A stretch of DNA of 8,337 nt from Cellvibrionales bacterium UBA2511 (GCA_002341315.1 DDNV01000053.1:60846-69182), one strand, 5' to 3'; shown: positions 1 through 8,141, counted from the first letter of the stretch. The notes: generated by a model not told the origin, from the sequence alone. Made by a program: numbers and translations.

Positions 1-721
1 TTGTTACCTCGCGCCGCTGAGATTGGGCGACTTCCCCATGCCGGGCTTCTTCCCGGCGAGCCTTGAAATCGGCAATGCTGTGGCGCACCAACTCAAGTCC
101 TCGCAGGGTAAGCCGTCCCGCACCATCAATTAATGCCATCCATGACAAGTCTGTAAATACCGTAAGACCAAATAGAAATATAGCCAAAAGGATTAATGTG
201 CTGCCGACAAAACTGAAGGCTGTAGACGCTGCAGCAGAAACAGATGCTCCCAGTATACCGCCAACCCCAAAGGGCAGCGAAGTTGGCACATTGCCGTAGT
301 GCAGAGCAACGAGCGAGGTGGCACAGGACATGACGAGAATCAGCCCCAGAATACGCAATGCAAAGACAACCCCGTCAAAACCACCCCGCTGCTGACGATA
401 GGCACGGAACACACCCCACGCCCGCACGGCCAACAAAATCGGAAAAAGATAGGAAATATAGCCAAACAGGGAAAAAAACACGTCTGACAACCATGCGCCC
501 ATCGGGCCCGCGGCATTTTCAACTCTATTCTCAACACCGGTATGAGACCAGCCAGGATCACTCGGGGTATAACTGATAAACGCCAGCAACAGATATGCAC
601 AGACAGCCAGCCAGCCAATCAGCGCACCCTCTCTTAGAATGAGCTGCCCCCTGGAGGGTGACTGCTCACCACTATAATCTCGGGTTTTTGATTGCTGCTT
701 CTCTCTACTCAACTGGGCCAT
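1..721 (-). CDS. ftsK: DNA translocase FtsK, N-terminal membrane part (partial)
   Basis: FtsK is a septum-anchored DNA pump that couples chromosome dimer resolution and segregation to cell division. Only the first 240 codons are present; the linker and RecA-like motor lie beyond the left edge, so the ATPase cannot be checked. The N-terminus is polar (residues 1-30). It is followed by hydrophobic segments near 31-50, 76-98, 117-140 and 169-190, which fits the four-helix FtsK membrane anchor. The stretch YTPSDPGWSH (51-60), the NAAGPMGAWLSD segment (69-80) and the DLSWMALID segment (191-199) are typical of gammaproteobacterial FtsK. A charged region (about 218-240) begins the linker. The start is the ATG at 719-721: an in-frame TGA lies four codons upstream and rules out a longer product, although the ribosome binding site is weak. 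The gene is divergent from trxB, as in Pseudomonas. Identification is from recalled family features, not a search. Confidence 0.9.
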   Translation of the reverse strand, partial: MAQLSREKQQSKTRDYSGEQSPSRGQLILREGALIGWLAVCAYLLLAFISYTPSDPGWSHTGVENRVENAAGPMGAWLSDVFFSLFGYISYLFPILLAVRAWGVFRAYRQQRGGFDGVVFALRILGLILVMSCATSLVALHYGNVPTSLPFGVGGILGASVSAAASTAFSFVGSTLILLAIFLFGLTVFTDLSWMALIDGAGRLTLRGLELVRHSIADFKARREEARHGEVAQSQRREVT

Positions 722-745
722 CCAGGTTTTTCATTGCTGTTCGCT

Positions 746-774
746 ATTGTAATGGCAGCAAGTTGAAATACCAG
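746..774 (-). promoter_or_regulatory. Weak candidate promoter for ftsK
   Basis: Read on the minus strand, TACAAT (746-751, five of six matches to the -10 consensus) lies 17 bases downstream of CTGGTA (769-774, three of six matches to -35). It would give a leader of only about 20 bases before the ftsK ATG. The -35 half is poor and overlaps a small inverted repeat at 774. This is pattern matching only. Confidence 0.2.
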
Positions 775-788
775 CGGTGCGAGACCGC
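774..788. repeat. Small perfect inverted repeat between ftsK and trxB
   Basis: GCGGT (774-778) and ACCGC (784-788) are exact reverse complements separated by five bases. The element is the only GC-rich island in the otherwise AT-rich divergent intergenic region. It could be an operator half-site pair or chance. It has no U-tract on either side, so it is not an intrinsic terminator. Confidence 0.3.
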
Positions 789-826
789 ATAATCCCGGTA
801 TATTTTGCCCATAGAGAAATGCTATT

Positions 827-854
827 TTGTATGCCGTGCTCCATTCTTTATGAT
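827..854 (+). promoter_or_regulatory. Candidate sigma70 promoter for trxB
   Basis: TTGTAT (827-832) is followed after 16 bases by TATGAT (849-854), which matches five of six -10 consensus bases. Transcription would start near 861, giving a leader of about 48 bases that carries an AGGA ribosome binding site at 895-898. Because trxB, aat, bpt and infA run the same way with small gaps, this promoter could serve all four genes. It is a prediction from sequence pattern only. Confidence 0.4.
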
Positions 855-881
855 AGCCAACGGCTCTTTGGGCCTAACTGA

Positions 882-1859
<978 letters not shown>

Positions 1860-1861
1860 TA

Positions 1862-2578
1862 ATGCAAGAAAAGTTAACCCCGCTGGATAACAAGAACCCG
1901 GTTTTTCCAAATCCTGAAAAGGCTTTGAAAGAACCAGCAGGGCTACTGGCTATTGGCGGGAACCTTACAACAACGACCCTTTTGTCCGCCTATCGTCAGG
2001 GTATTTTCCCCTGGTATGAGCATGGGCAACCTATATTGTGGTGGTCTCCCGACCCCCGGGCAGTTATCTACCCGGAACAGATACACATTTCACGATCATT
2101 AAAAAAGTCGATAAAACGCAGTAACTACCAAGTACGGACTAACACAGCTTTTTCATCAGTTATTGAGCTCTGTGCCGCCCTCAGGTCTAACAGCCTCAGG
2201 GGAACCTGGATTACCCACGAAATGAAGAACGCCTACAATGCACTTCATCGAGAAGGTCATGCACATTCGGTGGAAATCTGGCAAAACAACATACTTATCG
2301 GAGGGTTATATGGCGTCCTGATAGGACGTGTGTTTTGCGGCGAGTCGATGTTCAGCCTGATTAAGGACACCTCCAAAATGGCCCTTGTGACATTAGCTGA
2401 AATGATGTGCCGTCAAGGGGGAACTTCTTTGATCGATTGCCAAGTCAGCAATGACCACCTGTGTTCGATGGGTGCAACAAGCATTCCGCGAGTAGCCTTC
2501 CTCGATCAGCTACAGATACTGAAGGACAAACCTTTCGACGGAAATTTTGGGCATAGCCCCCCTGTGGGTTTAAACTGA
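1862..2578 (+). CDS. aat: Leucyl/phenylalanyl-tRNA-protein transferase
   Basis: Aat transfers Leu or Phe from aminoacyl-tRNA to proteins whose N-terminal residue is Arg or Lys, creating a primary N-degron read by ClpS. Counted from the ATG at 1862, the protein has 238 residues, normal for the family. Conserved blocks are FPNPEKAL (15-22) and GLLAIGGNL (27-35, Asn where many members have Asp). Then come GIFPWYE (47-53), WWSPDPR (60-66), GTWIT (114-118), HSVEIW (135-140), GGLYGV (147-152), FCGESMF (158-164) and IDCQVSNDH (191-199), which form the GNAT-like catalytic domain. The TTG at 1856, overlapping the trxB stop, is an alternative start that adds two residues; I prefer the ATG. No clear Shine-Dalgarno precedes either, so expression probably relies on ribosomes finishing trxB. 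The next gene encodes the companion transferase Bpt. Confidence 0.95.
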   Translation: MQEKLTPLDNKNPVFPNPEKALKEPAGLLAIGGNLTTTTLLSAYRQGIFPWYEHGQPILWWSPDPRAVIYPEQIHISRSLKKSIKRSNYQVRTNTAFSSVIELCAALRSNSLRGTWITHEMKNAYNALHREGHAHSVEIWQNNILIGGLYGVLIGRVFCGESMFSLIKDTSKMALVTLAEMMCRQGGTSLIDCQVSNDHLCSMGATSIPRVAFLDQLQILKDKPFDGNFGHSPPVGLN

Positions 2579-2612
2579 CAAGACAACACTCACCAAGTTA
2601 AGCAGTATTATT

Positions 2613-3335
2613 ATGTCCAGGGATATTTCGCCAGATGTCAAGGCCATCAGACTTTTCCTGACTGAGCCACATGCCTGTAGTTATCTTCAAAATCAAGAAG
2701 CGACAACAGCGTTTGTCGATCCCGGTCTAAGGATTGACAAAAATCTCTACAGTTACCTGTCTGGCATGGGTTTTCGTCGCAGTGGACGGTATATCTATGC
2801 TCCTCGCTGCAAGCATTGTAACGCCTGTATTCCTGCAAGGATCCCGGTGGCGCAATTTAAACCTAACCGCCAACAGCGCCGGTGCCGTAAGCAGAATGGC
2901 GACCTCAGTATTTGGCTGACCCGTATGGTCAACGAAAGCGAACACTACCCTCTTTACCGACAGTACCTCAACAGCCGCCATGCCGACGGTGATATGTATC
3001 CGCCAACTATTGGTCAATATCGTGACTTCATTAGCAATATTCATGACTATAGTGCCATGATGGAAATTCGCTTAAAGGGTGAGCTGGTCGCGGCAGGTCT
3101 AGTGGACATTCTCAATGACGGCCTATCCGCCATCTACACTTACTACTCACCAGGGTTATCGAAGCGCAGTCTTGGCACTTTCTCGATTTTGGCAGAACTC
3201 ATATTGGCAAGAGAGCTGGGACTTCCCTACCTTTACTTGGGATACTGGATAAAGGACAGCCCAAAAATGGCTTACAAGGACAGATATCAACCGTTAGAGT
3301 TACTCAGGGATGGTGAATGGGCACCAATGAATTGA
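2613..3335 (+). CDS. bpt: Aspartate/glutamate leucyltransferase (bacterial ATE-type)
   Basis: Bpt uses Leu-tRNA to leucylate proteins beginning with Asp or Glu. It belongs to the same fold family as eukaryotic arginyltransferase ATE1, and older annotations call it arginyl-tRNA-protein transferase (ate). The 240-residue length is typical. The N-terminal domain has HACSYL (20-25, C22) and the cysteine cluster [14 protein letters not shown] (C66, C69, C72), which defines the family. [12 protein letters not shown] (53-64) precedes it. The C-terminal GNAT-like domain shows [10 protein letters not shown] (122-131), YTYYSP (175-180), RSLG (185-188), YLGYWI (208-213) and MAYKDRYQP (219-227). Whether it transfers Leu rather than Arg is inferred from characterised bacterial Bpt and cannot be read here. 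The ATG at 2613 has no strong ribosome binding site. It lies 34 bases after aat, so the two tagging enzymes are probably co-transcribed. Confidence 0.93.
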   Translation: MSRDISPDVKAIRLFLTEPHACSYLQNQEATTAFVDPGLRIDKNLYSYLSGMGFRRSGRYIYAPRCKHCNACIPARIPVAQFKPNRQQRRCRKQNGDLSIWLTRMVNESEHYPLYRQYLNSRHADGDMYPPTIGQYRDFISNIHDYSAMMEIRLKGELVAAGLVDILNDGLSAIYTYYSPGLSKRSLGTFSILAELILARELGLPYLYLGYWIKDSPKMAYKDRYQPLELLRDGEWAPMN

Positions 3336-3359
3336 CATTACCCGATTTTCAGGCAGAAT
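3332..3359 (+). promoter_or_regulatory. Candidate internal promoter for infA
   Basis: A perfect TTGACA (3332-3337) overlaps the bpt stop codon, with CAGAAT (four of six -10 matches) 16 bases further on at 3354-3359. Transcription would start near 3366, 37 bases before the infA ATG. Its own promoter would let the abundant factor IF1 be made independently of the N-degron enzymes upstream. The -10 is imperfect and the call is not tested. Confidence 0.4.
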
Positions 3360-3402
3360 GCGCCACTTCCAGAAGAAACCGTTCGCGGAGAATACAGGCA
3401 GC

Positions 3403-3621
3403 ATGTCGAAAGAAGATCATATTGAGATGGAAGGTGAAGTGGTAGACACACTTCCCAATACAACCTTTCGCGTAAAACTGGAGAATGGGCACATTGTTAC
3501 AGCACATATTTCCGGAAAAATGCGCAAAAATTACATACGCATCCTTACCGGAGACAAGGTCAAAGTCGAACTTACACCCTATGACCTGAGCAAGGGTCGA
3601 ATCACCTATCGTGCTCGCTAA
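3403..3621 (+). CDS. infA: Translation initiation factor IF-1
   Basis: IF1 binds the A site of the 30S subunit during initiation together with IF2 and IF3. The 72-residue product is one S1-like OB fold and matches the E. coli protein almost residue for residue as I recall it. It begins [13 protein letters not shown] (1-13) and has TLPNTTFRV (16-24), ENGH (27-30), [14 protein letters not shown] (34-47), GDKV (49-52) and [11 protein letters not shown] (56-66). An in-frame ATG at 3358 would add 15 residues. The ATG at 3403 is preferred because it gives the family's exact N-terminus and length. Its ribosome binding site is modest: GGAG at 3387-3390 is rather distant, and AGG at 3396-3398 is close. 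A candidate promoter sits just upstream. The stop lies 22 bases from the clpA stop, tail to tail. Confidence 0.97.
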   Translation: MSKEDHIEMEGEVVDTLPNTTFRVKLENGHIVTAHISGKMRKNYIRILTGDKVKVELTPYDLSKGRITYRAR

Positions 3622-3643
3622 TTCGACTCTTTCGACATCACAA

Positions 3644-5908
3644 TCAAGCCTCTTCAACCTCTGTCTCAATCAGCAACTCACCGTCTTCCGATACAGAAAC
3701 GTGTACAACACCTCCAGTAGATAAAGTGCCGAACAACACTTCTTCTGCCAGTGGCTTCTTGATTTTTTCCTGTATCAAACGAGCCATGGGGCGAGCACCC
3801 ATTTTCTCATCATAGCCACGTTTCGCTAACCAGTCTCTCGCCTCGTCATCAACCTCGAGCAATACGCGCTTGTCATCCAGTTGTTGCTGTAACTGGCTGA
3901 GGAACTTGTCAACCACGGTATGAATCACGCTGCTGTCCAGCGACTTGAACTGAATAATTGCATCCAGACGGTTTCTGAACTCGGGCGTAAACAATTTGGT
4001 AATCGCGGCCATGCCATCCGTTGTATGGTCTTGGGGCGTAAAACCAATGGAGCTGCGACTCATCTCCTCGGCACCGGCATTGGTCGTCATAATCAGAATG
4101 ATATTTCTGAAATCGGCCTTTCGCCCGTTGTTATCAGTAAGTGTTCCGTGGTCCATCACTTGCAATAAAAGATTGAAAACCTCCGGGTGGGCTTTCTCAA
4201 TTTCATCAAGCAAAACAACAGCATGGGGATTTTTAGTCACAGCATCCGTTAACAGCCCCCCCTGGTCAAAACCCACATAACCCGGGGGGGCACCTATCAG
4301 CCTGGAGACGGTATGCCGCTCCATATACTCCGACATATCAAAACGCAGCAATTCGATACCCAGCACTTCAGCCAGTTGCCGCGACACCTCGGTTTTACCC
4401 ACCCCTGTCGGCCCGGAAAACAGGAAAGAACCAATCGGCTTTTCGCCTTCCCGAAGACCGGCACGAGCCAGCTTGATCGACGTAGAAAGGGCAGTAATCG
4501 CTTCATCCTGGCCAAAAACTACCATTTTCAGCTTGTCTGTGAGACCTTTCAGCTGCTCTTTGTCAGAGGCAGAGACACTTTTTGGCGGAATTCTTGCCAT
4601 CTTCGAGACAATCGCCTCAACATCACCAACACCGACGACTTTTTTTCGTTTCGAAGGCGGCTGTAACTGCTGATAGGCACCTGCCTCATCAATAATGTCT
4701 ATTGCCTTGTCTGGCAAAAAACGATCATTAATGTGGCGTGCAGACAGTTCTGCTGCGGCTTTCAGGGCAGCCTGGGTAAACTTCAGCTTGTGATGCTCTT
4801 CAAAACGGGACTTGAGCCCCTTAAGAATACCCACAGTCTCTTCAACAGTGGGTTCAGACACATCAATTTTCTGGAAGCGACGAGACAGAGCCCTGTCTTT
4901 TTCAAAAATGCCGCGATACTCCTGAAATGTAGTAGAACCGATACAACGGATTTTCCCGGAGGTCAAAAGGGGCTTTAACAAATTTGAGGCATCCATAACA
5001 CCACCGGATGCAGCGCCAGCGCCGATAATCGTATGAATTTCGTCAATGAAGAGGATCGCACCTTCTTTTTCGCGAAGTTCAGCAAGCACCCCTTTGAAGC
5101 GCTTCTCAAAGTCACCACGGTATTTTGTGCCGGCTAACAAATCCCCGAGATCAAGGGCATAGACAACGCTATTACGAAGTGTATCTGCTACCTTCTCTTC
5201 GACGATCATTTTAGCGAGACCTTCAGCGATAGCCGTTTTACCGACACCGGCTTCACCGACCAGTAGCGGATTATTCTTGCGGCGACGAGCCAGCACCTGG
5301 CAGACACGCTCCACTTCTTCAACACGCCCCACGAGGGGATCGATATAGCCTTTACTGGCCTGGGCATTTAAATTAGTGGTGAATTGCTCCAACAGGCTAC
5401 TGCTGTTGTTTTCCGCATCCGCAGCACTTTCTTCCTGAGGAGACTCACCATCGTGCTGCTCCGACTGGTCTGCGTATTTGGAAATCCCGTGGGAGAGATA
5501 GTTGACCACATCAATTCTGGCGACATTTTGCAGACGGAGGAAGTACACGGCCTGACTTTCCTGCTCGCTGAATAACGCAACCAGTACATTATCGCCCTGC
5601 ACCTCGCTTTTACCAGAGGATTGCACATGAAACACGGCGCGCTGAAGAACACGTTGGAAACCGAGTGTTGGCTGAGTGTCTCTTTCATCAAGCTCATCGG
5701 GGATTATCGGTGTTGTGGACTCAATAAACTCATCCAGGTCGTGGCGAAGCACATTGATGTCAACGCCACAGGCTCTCAATACCTTGAGTGCTGACTCGTT
5801 ATCCAGCAACGCGAGCAGTAGATGTTCTACTGTCATGAATTCATGACGTTTGTGACGGGCCCCTTTAAAGGCCTTATTCAGACTGAGCTCAAGCTCTCTG
5901 CTTAACAT
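3644..5908 (-). CDS. clpA: ATP-dependent Clp protease unfoldase subunit ClpA
   Basis: ClpA is a hexameric double-ring AAA+ unfoldase that threads substrates into ClpP, including N-degron proteins delivered by ClpS. The protein is 754 residues, close to the E. coli length. The Clp N-domain (1 to about 145), where ClpS docks, is followed by an acidic linker (about 146-172). AAA domain 1 has Walker A GEAGVGKT (218-225), pore loop KYRG (262-265), Walker B ILFIDE (285-290) and arginines R343/R344. AAA domain 2 has Walker A GPTGVGKT (499-506), pore loop GYVG (543-546), Walker B VVLLDE (564-569), the ClpP-docking tripeptide IGF (621-623) and sensor 2 GARP (704-707). All catalytic elements look intact. 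The absence of a long middle coiled coil excludes ClpB. The ATG at 5908 is preceded by a good AAAGG ribosome binding site at 5918-5922, 24 bases after clpS. No clpP is in the window. Confidence 0.97.
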   Translation of the reverse strand: MLSRELELSLNKAFKGARHKRHEFMTVEHLLLALLDNESALKVLRACGVDINVLRHDLDEFIESTTPIIPDELDERDTQPTLGFQRVLQRAVFHVQSSGKSEVQGDNVLVALFSEQESQAVYFLRLQNVARIDVVNYLSHGISKYADQSEQHDGESPQEESAADAENNSSSLLEQFTTNLNAQASKGYIDPLVGRVEEVERVCQVLARRRKNNPLLVGEAGVGKTAIAEGLAKMIVEEKVADTLRNSVVYALDLGDLLAGTKYRGDFEKRFKGVLAELREKEGAILFIDEIHTIIGAGAASGGVMDASNLLKPLLTSGKIRCIGSTTFQEYRGIFEKDRALSRRFQKIDVSEPTVEETVGILKGLKSRFEEHHKLKFTQAALKAAAELSARHINDRFLPDKAIDIIDEAGAYQQLQPPSKRKKVVGVGDVEAIVSKMARIPPKSVSASDKEQLKGLTDKLKMVVFGQDEAITALSTSIKLARAGLREGEKPIGSFLFSGPTGVGKTEVSRQLAEVLGIELLRFDMSEYMERHTVSRLIGAPPGYVGFDQGGLLTDAVTKNPHAVVLLDEIEKAHPEVFNLLLQVMDHGTLTDNNGRKADFRNIILIMTTNAGAEEMSRSSIGFTPQDHTTDGMAAITKLFTPEFRNRLDAIIQFKSLDSSVIHTVVDKFLSQLQQQLDDKRVLLEVDDEARDWLAKRGYDEKMGARPMARLIQEKIKKPLAEEVLFGTLSTGGVVHVSVSEDGELLIETEVEEA

Positions 5909-5932
5909 ATATCGATACCTTTAAACTCTATT

Positions 5933-6304
5933 TTAGAGATCATCATCTTCCGAGGGTTCTACTTCGCAAAGTAATGGATGTTCATTCTTCCTGGCATACT
6001 CATTCACTTGTGCGACTTTGGTTTCTGCAACATCCTTCGTGTATACACCACATACGGCCTTGCCGTCCAAATGGACCTTCAGCATTACCCGCGTCGCCAC
6101 CTCACGATTCATGCCAAAGAAGATTTCCAGTAACCCTACAACAAACTCCATCGGAGTATAATCATCATTAAACAGAACCACCTTGTATCTCTTTGGGCGT
6201 TTGAGTTCAGGTGATGCCGCTTCGACAACAGCAGCGGTATTGTGTTGCCACTCCTGTTGCTCATCGTCTTTTTCACCAAAATAAATCTTTAAGCTCATTT
6301 TCAT
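5933..6304 (-). CDS. clpS: ClpA adaptor protein ClpS (N-recognin)
   Basis: ClpS binds primary N-degrons (N-terminal Leu, Phe, Tyr, Trp) and hands them to ClpA. Counted from the ATG at 6304, the protein has 123 residues. A poorly conserved, flexible N-terminal tail (about 1-38), the part that engages ClpA during delivery, precedes the folded core. The core carries the pocket segment [10 protein letters not shown] (46-55) with N46, D47, D48 and T50, the gatekeeper-like M52, and helix residues M74, V77 and H78. It ends with GKAVCGVYT (81-89), DVAETKV (91-97) and [10 protein letters not shown] (107-116). A short acidic tail SEDDDL closes it. Start choice is uncertain: a TTG at 6322 or an ATG at 6298 would change the N-terminus by +6 or -2 residues, and no start has a strong ribosome binding site. 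It lies 24 bases upstream of clpA and is almost certainly co-transcribed. Confidence 0.95.
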   Translation of the reverse strand: MKMSLKIYFGEKDDEQQEWQHNTAAVVEAASPELKRPKRYKVVLFNDDYTPMEFVVGLLEIFFGMNREVATRVMLKVHLDGKAVCGVYTKDVAETKVAQVNEYARKNEHPLLCEVEPSEDDDL

Positions 6305-6362
6305 TAATCTTGTCGGAATCAACAGCTTCTATCTTACATATTAATACGCTATCTGCGGCCCT

Positions 6363-6392
6363 ATTCTAGTGTTAAGAATAAGTTTATGTCGA
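6363..6392 (-). promoter_or_regulatory. Candidate sigma70 promoter for clpS-clpA
   Basis: Read on the minus strand, TCGACA (6387-6392, five of six -35 matches) and TAGAAT (6363-6368, five of six -10 matches) are separated by 18 bases. Transcription would start near 6356, giving a leader of about 50 bases before clpS and covering clpS and clpA as one transcript. This is the best promoter match on this strand between clpS and cspD. It is based on pattern only. Confidence 0.45.
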
Positions 6393-6413
6393 TTTTTTGC
6401 GATTATGGGAGAC

Positions 6414-6442
6414 TTGACTTGATCGGTTTTTCATTATAGAAA
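6414..6442 (+). promoter_or_regulatory. Candidate distal promoter for cspD
   Basis: TTGACT (6414-6419, five of six -35 matches) is followed by TAGAAA at 6437-6442 with a 17-base spacer, or by TATAGA at 6435-6440 with a short 15-base spacer. Both -10 options match four of six. If used, the cspD mRNA would have a leader of about 100 bases containing both downstream inverted repeats, reminiscent of the long leaders of cold-shock genes. The spacing ambiguity keeps confidence low. Confidence 0.3.
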
Positions 6443-6486
6443 ACGCGCTTGAGCAAAAAATAAACACTATAAATACTATTAAATTA

Positions 6487-6518
6487 GCAGGGTTATAACC
6501 TGCGGCTGTATAACAGCC
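6487..6518. repeat. Two adjacent inverted repeats upstream of cspD
   Basis: The first repeat pairs GCAGG (6487-6491) with CCTGC (6499-6503). In another register its core GGTTATAACC (6491-6500) is a perfect 10-base palindrome. The second follows with no gap: GGCTGT (6504-6509) and ACAGCC (6513-6518) are exact complements around an ATA loop. Both centres contain TATAAC, so they may be related sites. They could be RNA hairpins in a long leader or DNA operators for a dimeric regulator. Neither is followed by a U-tract, so they are not intrinsic terminators. Confidence 0.55.
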
Positions 6519-6523
6519 ATGCT

Positions 6524-6529
6524 TATAAT
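6524..6529 (+). promoter_or_regulatory. Consensus -10 element (TATAAT) proximal to cspD
   Basis: A perfect TATAAT lies 24 bases before the cspD ATG, implying a start near 6536 and a leader of about 18 bases that still holds the GAGAGG ribosome binding site. No recognisable -35 is found 16-18 bases upstream. That position is occupied by the inverted repeats at 6487-6518, so if real this promoter may depend on an activator. Confidence 0.35.
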
Positions 6530-6553
6530 AGAAAACCCGATGAGAGGTTGTGT

Positions 6554-6823
6554 ATGCCGTCAGGAACAGTCAAGTGGTTTAATAATGCTAAGGGCTACGG
6601 GTTTATTCTGTCGTCAGATGGCGTGAGTGATGTCTTTGCCCACTACTCCGCTATCAACATGGAAGGCTATAAAACCTTAAAAGCTGGCCAAGAAGTGTCA
6701 TTTGATCTCGCCGAGGGCCAAAAAGGCCTGCATGCTTCCAATATTATGCCTTTGGCCAACCACGAAGAGGTTACCCCGACAGAACCTGAATCCGGTGAAC
6801 ACTTAGAAAATGGAAATAATTAG
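6554..6823 (+). CDS. cspD: Cold-shock-domain protein, CspD type
   Basis: This is a small single-strand nucleic-acid-binding protein. In E. coli CspD is induced in stationary phase rather than by cold and can inhibit DNA replication. The 89 residues comprise one cold-shock OB fold (1 to about 67) with GTVKWFNNAKGYGFI (4-18, RNP1 KGYGFI at 13-18) and VFAHYSAI (27-34, RNP2). GYKTLKAGQEVSF (38-50) and GQKGLHASNI (55-64) follow. An acidic tail rich in Glu and Pro (about 70-89) follows the fold. Alanine in the RNP2 stretch (FAHY where CspA has FVHF) and the tail fit the CspD subgroup, as does the position divergent from clpS. The ATG at 6554 is chosen because GAGAGG at 6542-6547 sits six bases upstream; the TTG at 6548 has no room for a ribosome binding site. 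The gene ends at a shared terminator with icd. Confidence 0.92.
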   Translation: MPSGTVKWFNNAKGYGFILSSDGVSDVFAHYSAINMEGYKTLKAGQEVSFDLAEGQKGLHASNIMPLANHEEVTPTEPESGEHLENGNN

Positions 6824-6841
6824 TGCCTTCCTGGTCATAAA

Positions 6842-6876
6842 AAAACCCCCGTCTCATCCCTGAGCCGGGGGGTTTT
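6842..6876. terminator. Bidirectional intrinsic terminator between cspD and icd
   Basis: AAAACCCCC (6842-6850) pairs perfectly with GGGGGTTTT (6868-6876). Inside the loop CTCA (6853-6856) and TGAG (6861-6864) add an inner four-base stem. On the plus strand the GC stem ends in TTTT, which would stop cspD transcripts. On the minus strand it ends in seven T residues (complement of 6839-6845), which would stop icd transcripts. It lies 18 bases from the cspD stop and 11 bases from the icd stop. Confidence 0.9.
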
Positions 6877-6887
6877 AATAACAAAGC

Positions 6888-8141
6888 TTACATTCTGGCG
6901 ATCATCGCATCGCCAAATTGGGATGACGATAACAAGGTTGCACCATCCATGAGACGCTCAAAGTCGTATGTGACCTTTTTCTCGGAAATCGCGCCCTCGA
7001 TCCCTTTGATTACCAAATCAGCGGCTTCATTCCAGCCCATGTGCCGAAGCATCATTTCAGCAGAGAGGATCAGTGAGCCGGGGTTAACCTTATCCTGGCC
7101 AGCGTATTTGGGTGCAGTACCATGGGTAGCCTCAAAAATCGCAATATTATCAGAGAGGTTAGCTCCCGGGGCTATGCCGATACCGCCCACCTGGGCAGCA
7201 AGCGCATCCGACAGATAGTCACCATTCAAATTAAGCGTGGCTATGACATCGTATTCAGCCGGACGCAAAAGAACCTGTTGCAACATCGCATCTGCAATCA
7301 CTTCCTTGATAACAATTTCTTTGCCCGTGTTCGGGTTCTTCATGACCTGCCAGGGCCCACCATCCAGAGGTTTCGCACCAAACTCATCTCTGGCCACTTC
7401 AAAGCCCCAATCGCAAAAAGCACCTTCGGTGAATTTCATGATATTACCCTTGTGAACCAGGGTGACAGAGGATTTATCCTGATCGATCGCATATTGAATG
7501 GCTTTACTGACCAGGCGCTTGGTACCCTGCTCTGAAACAGGCTTGACACCGATACCACAATTTTCCGGGAAGCGGATTTTGGTCACGCCCATTTCATTGC
7601 GGAGGAAATTAATGACTTTTTTGGCTTCATCAGTGCCTGCACGCCACTCGATGCCTGCGTAAATATCTTCCGAATTTTCCCGGAAGATGCACATGTCCAC
7701 TTCACCTGGTTTTTTCACCGGTGAAGGAACACCCTGGAACCAGCGAACCGGGCGCTGACAAACATACAAGTCGAGTTCCTGACGCAGAGCCACGTTCAAT
7801 GAGCGAAAGCCTCCACCCACCGGCGTTGTCAATGGCCCCTTGATTGAAACACTAAACTCTCTGATGGCATCCAGCGTCTCGGCGGGAAACCAGTCGCCAT
7901 CATAAATTTCTGCAGCTTTCTCGCCGCAATAAACTTCCATCCAGGAAATTTTCTTGCTCCCTGCGTAGGCTTTTTCAACGGCAGCATCGACAACCTTGAT
8001 CATCACTGGCGAGATATCTACACCGATACCGTCACCTTCGATGAACGGAATAATGGGGTTGCTGGGAACATTAAGAGAATAATCGGAATTGACTGTAATT
8101 TTTTCACCATCAGTTGGTATCTGGATGTGCTGATATCCCAT
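6888..8141 (-). CDS. icd: Isocitrate dehydrogenase, NADP-dependent, homodimeric type
   Basis: Icd oxidatively decarboxylates isocitrate to 2-oxoglutarate with NADP in the TCA cycle. The 417-residue protein is E. coli-like. Substrate residues S114, N116, R120, R130 and R154 are visible in RSLNVALR (113-120), CQRPV (128-132) and [11 protein letters not shown] (153-163), with K231 in HKGN. Metal ligands D308 and D312 lie in [16 protein letters not shown] (340-348), with K345 and Y346, plus N353, Y392 and R396, gives NADP rather than NAD specificity. S114 is the site that AceK phosphorylates in E. coli to divert flux to glyoxylate. Two ATGs compete: the one at 8153 would add four residues. The one at 8141 is preferred because GGAG at 8148-8151 is six bases upstream and the resulting MGYQ N-terminus is like Pseudomonas Icd. 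The monomeric isocitrate dehydrogenase gene that neighbours icd in P. aeruginosa is not seen in the window. Confidence 0.96.
   Translation of the reverse strand: MGYQHIQIPTDGEKITVNSDYSLNVPSNPIIPFIEGDGIGVDISPVMIKVVDAAVEKAYAGSKKISWMEVYCGEKAAEIYDGDWFPAETLDAIREFSVSIKGPLTTPVGGGFRSLNVALRQELDLYVCQRPVRWFQGVPSPVKKPGEVDMCIFRENSEDIYAGIEWRAGTDEAKKVINFLRNEMGVTKIRFPENCGIGVKPVSEQGTKRLVSKAIQYAIDQDKSSVTLVHKGNIMKFTEGAFCDWGFEVARDEFGAKPLDGGPWQVMKNPNTGKEIVIKEVIADAMLQQVLLRPAEYDVIATLNLNGDYLSDALAAQVGGIGIAPGANLSDNIAIFEATHGTAPKYAGQDKVNPGSLILSAEMMLRHMGWNEAADLVIKGIEGAISEKKVTYDFERLMDGATLLSSSQFGDAMIARM

Noticed and set aside
340..618. Open frames inside the ftsK region on both strands (63-299, 299-487, 340-618, 358-576)
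   Set aside because: They overlap the clearly recognisable FtsK reading frame, show no family features and lack ribosome binding sites; they are shadows.
3358..3402. 15-residue N-terminal extension of IF1 from the ATG at 3358
   Set aside because: IF1 is very strongly conserved at 72 residues starting MSKED or MAKED. The extension overlaps the probable promoter and leader.
3622..3640. Possible TCGA-based hairpin between infA and clpA
   Set aside because: Only four bases can pair, each arm is itself self-complementary, and there is no U-tract; not a terminator.
4313..4666. Plus-strand open frames antisense to clpA, and those antisense to icd (7122-7535)
   Set aside because: They lie opposite highly conserved coding sequence, have no recognisable domain, and are explained by codon bias of the real genes.
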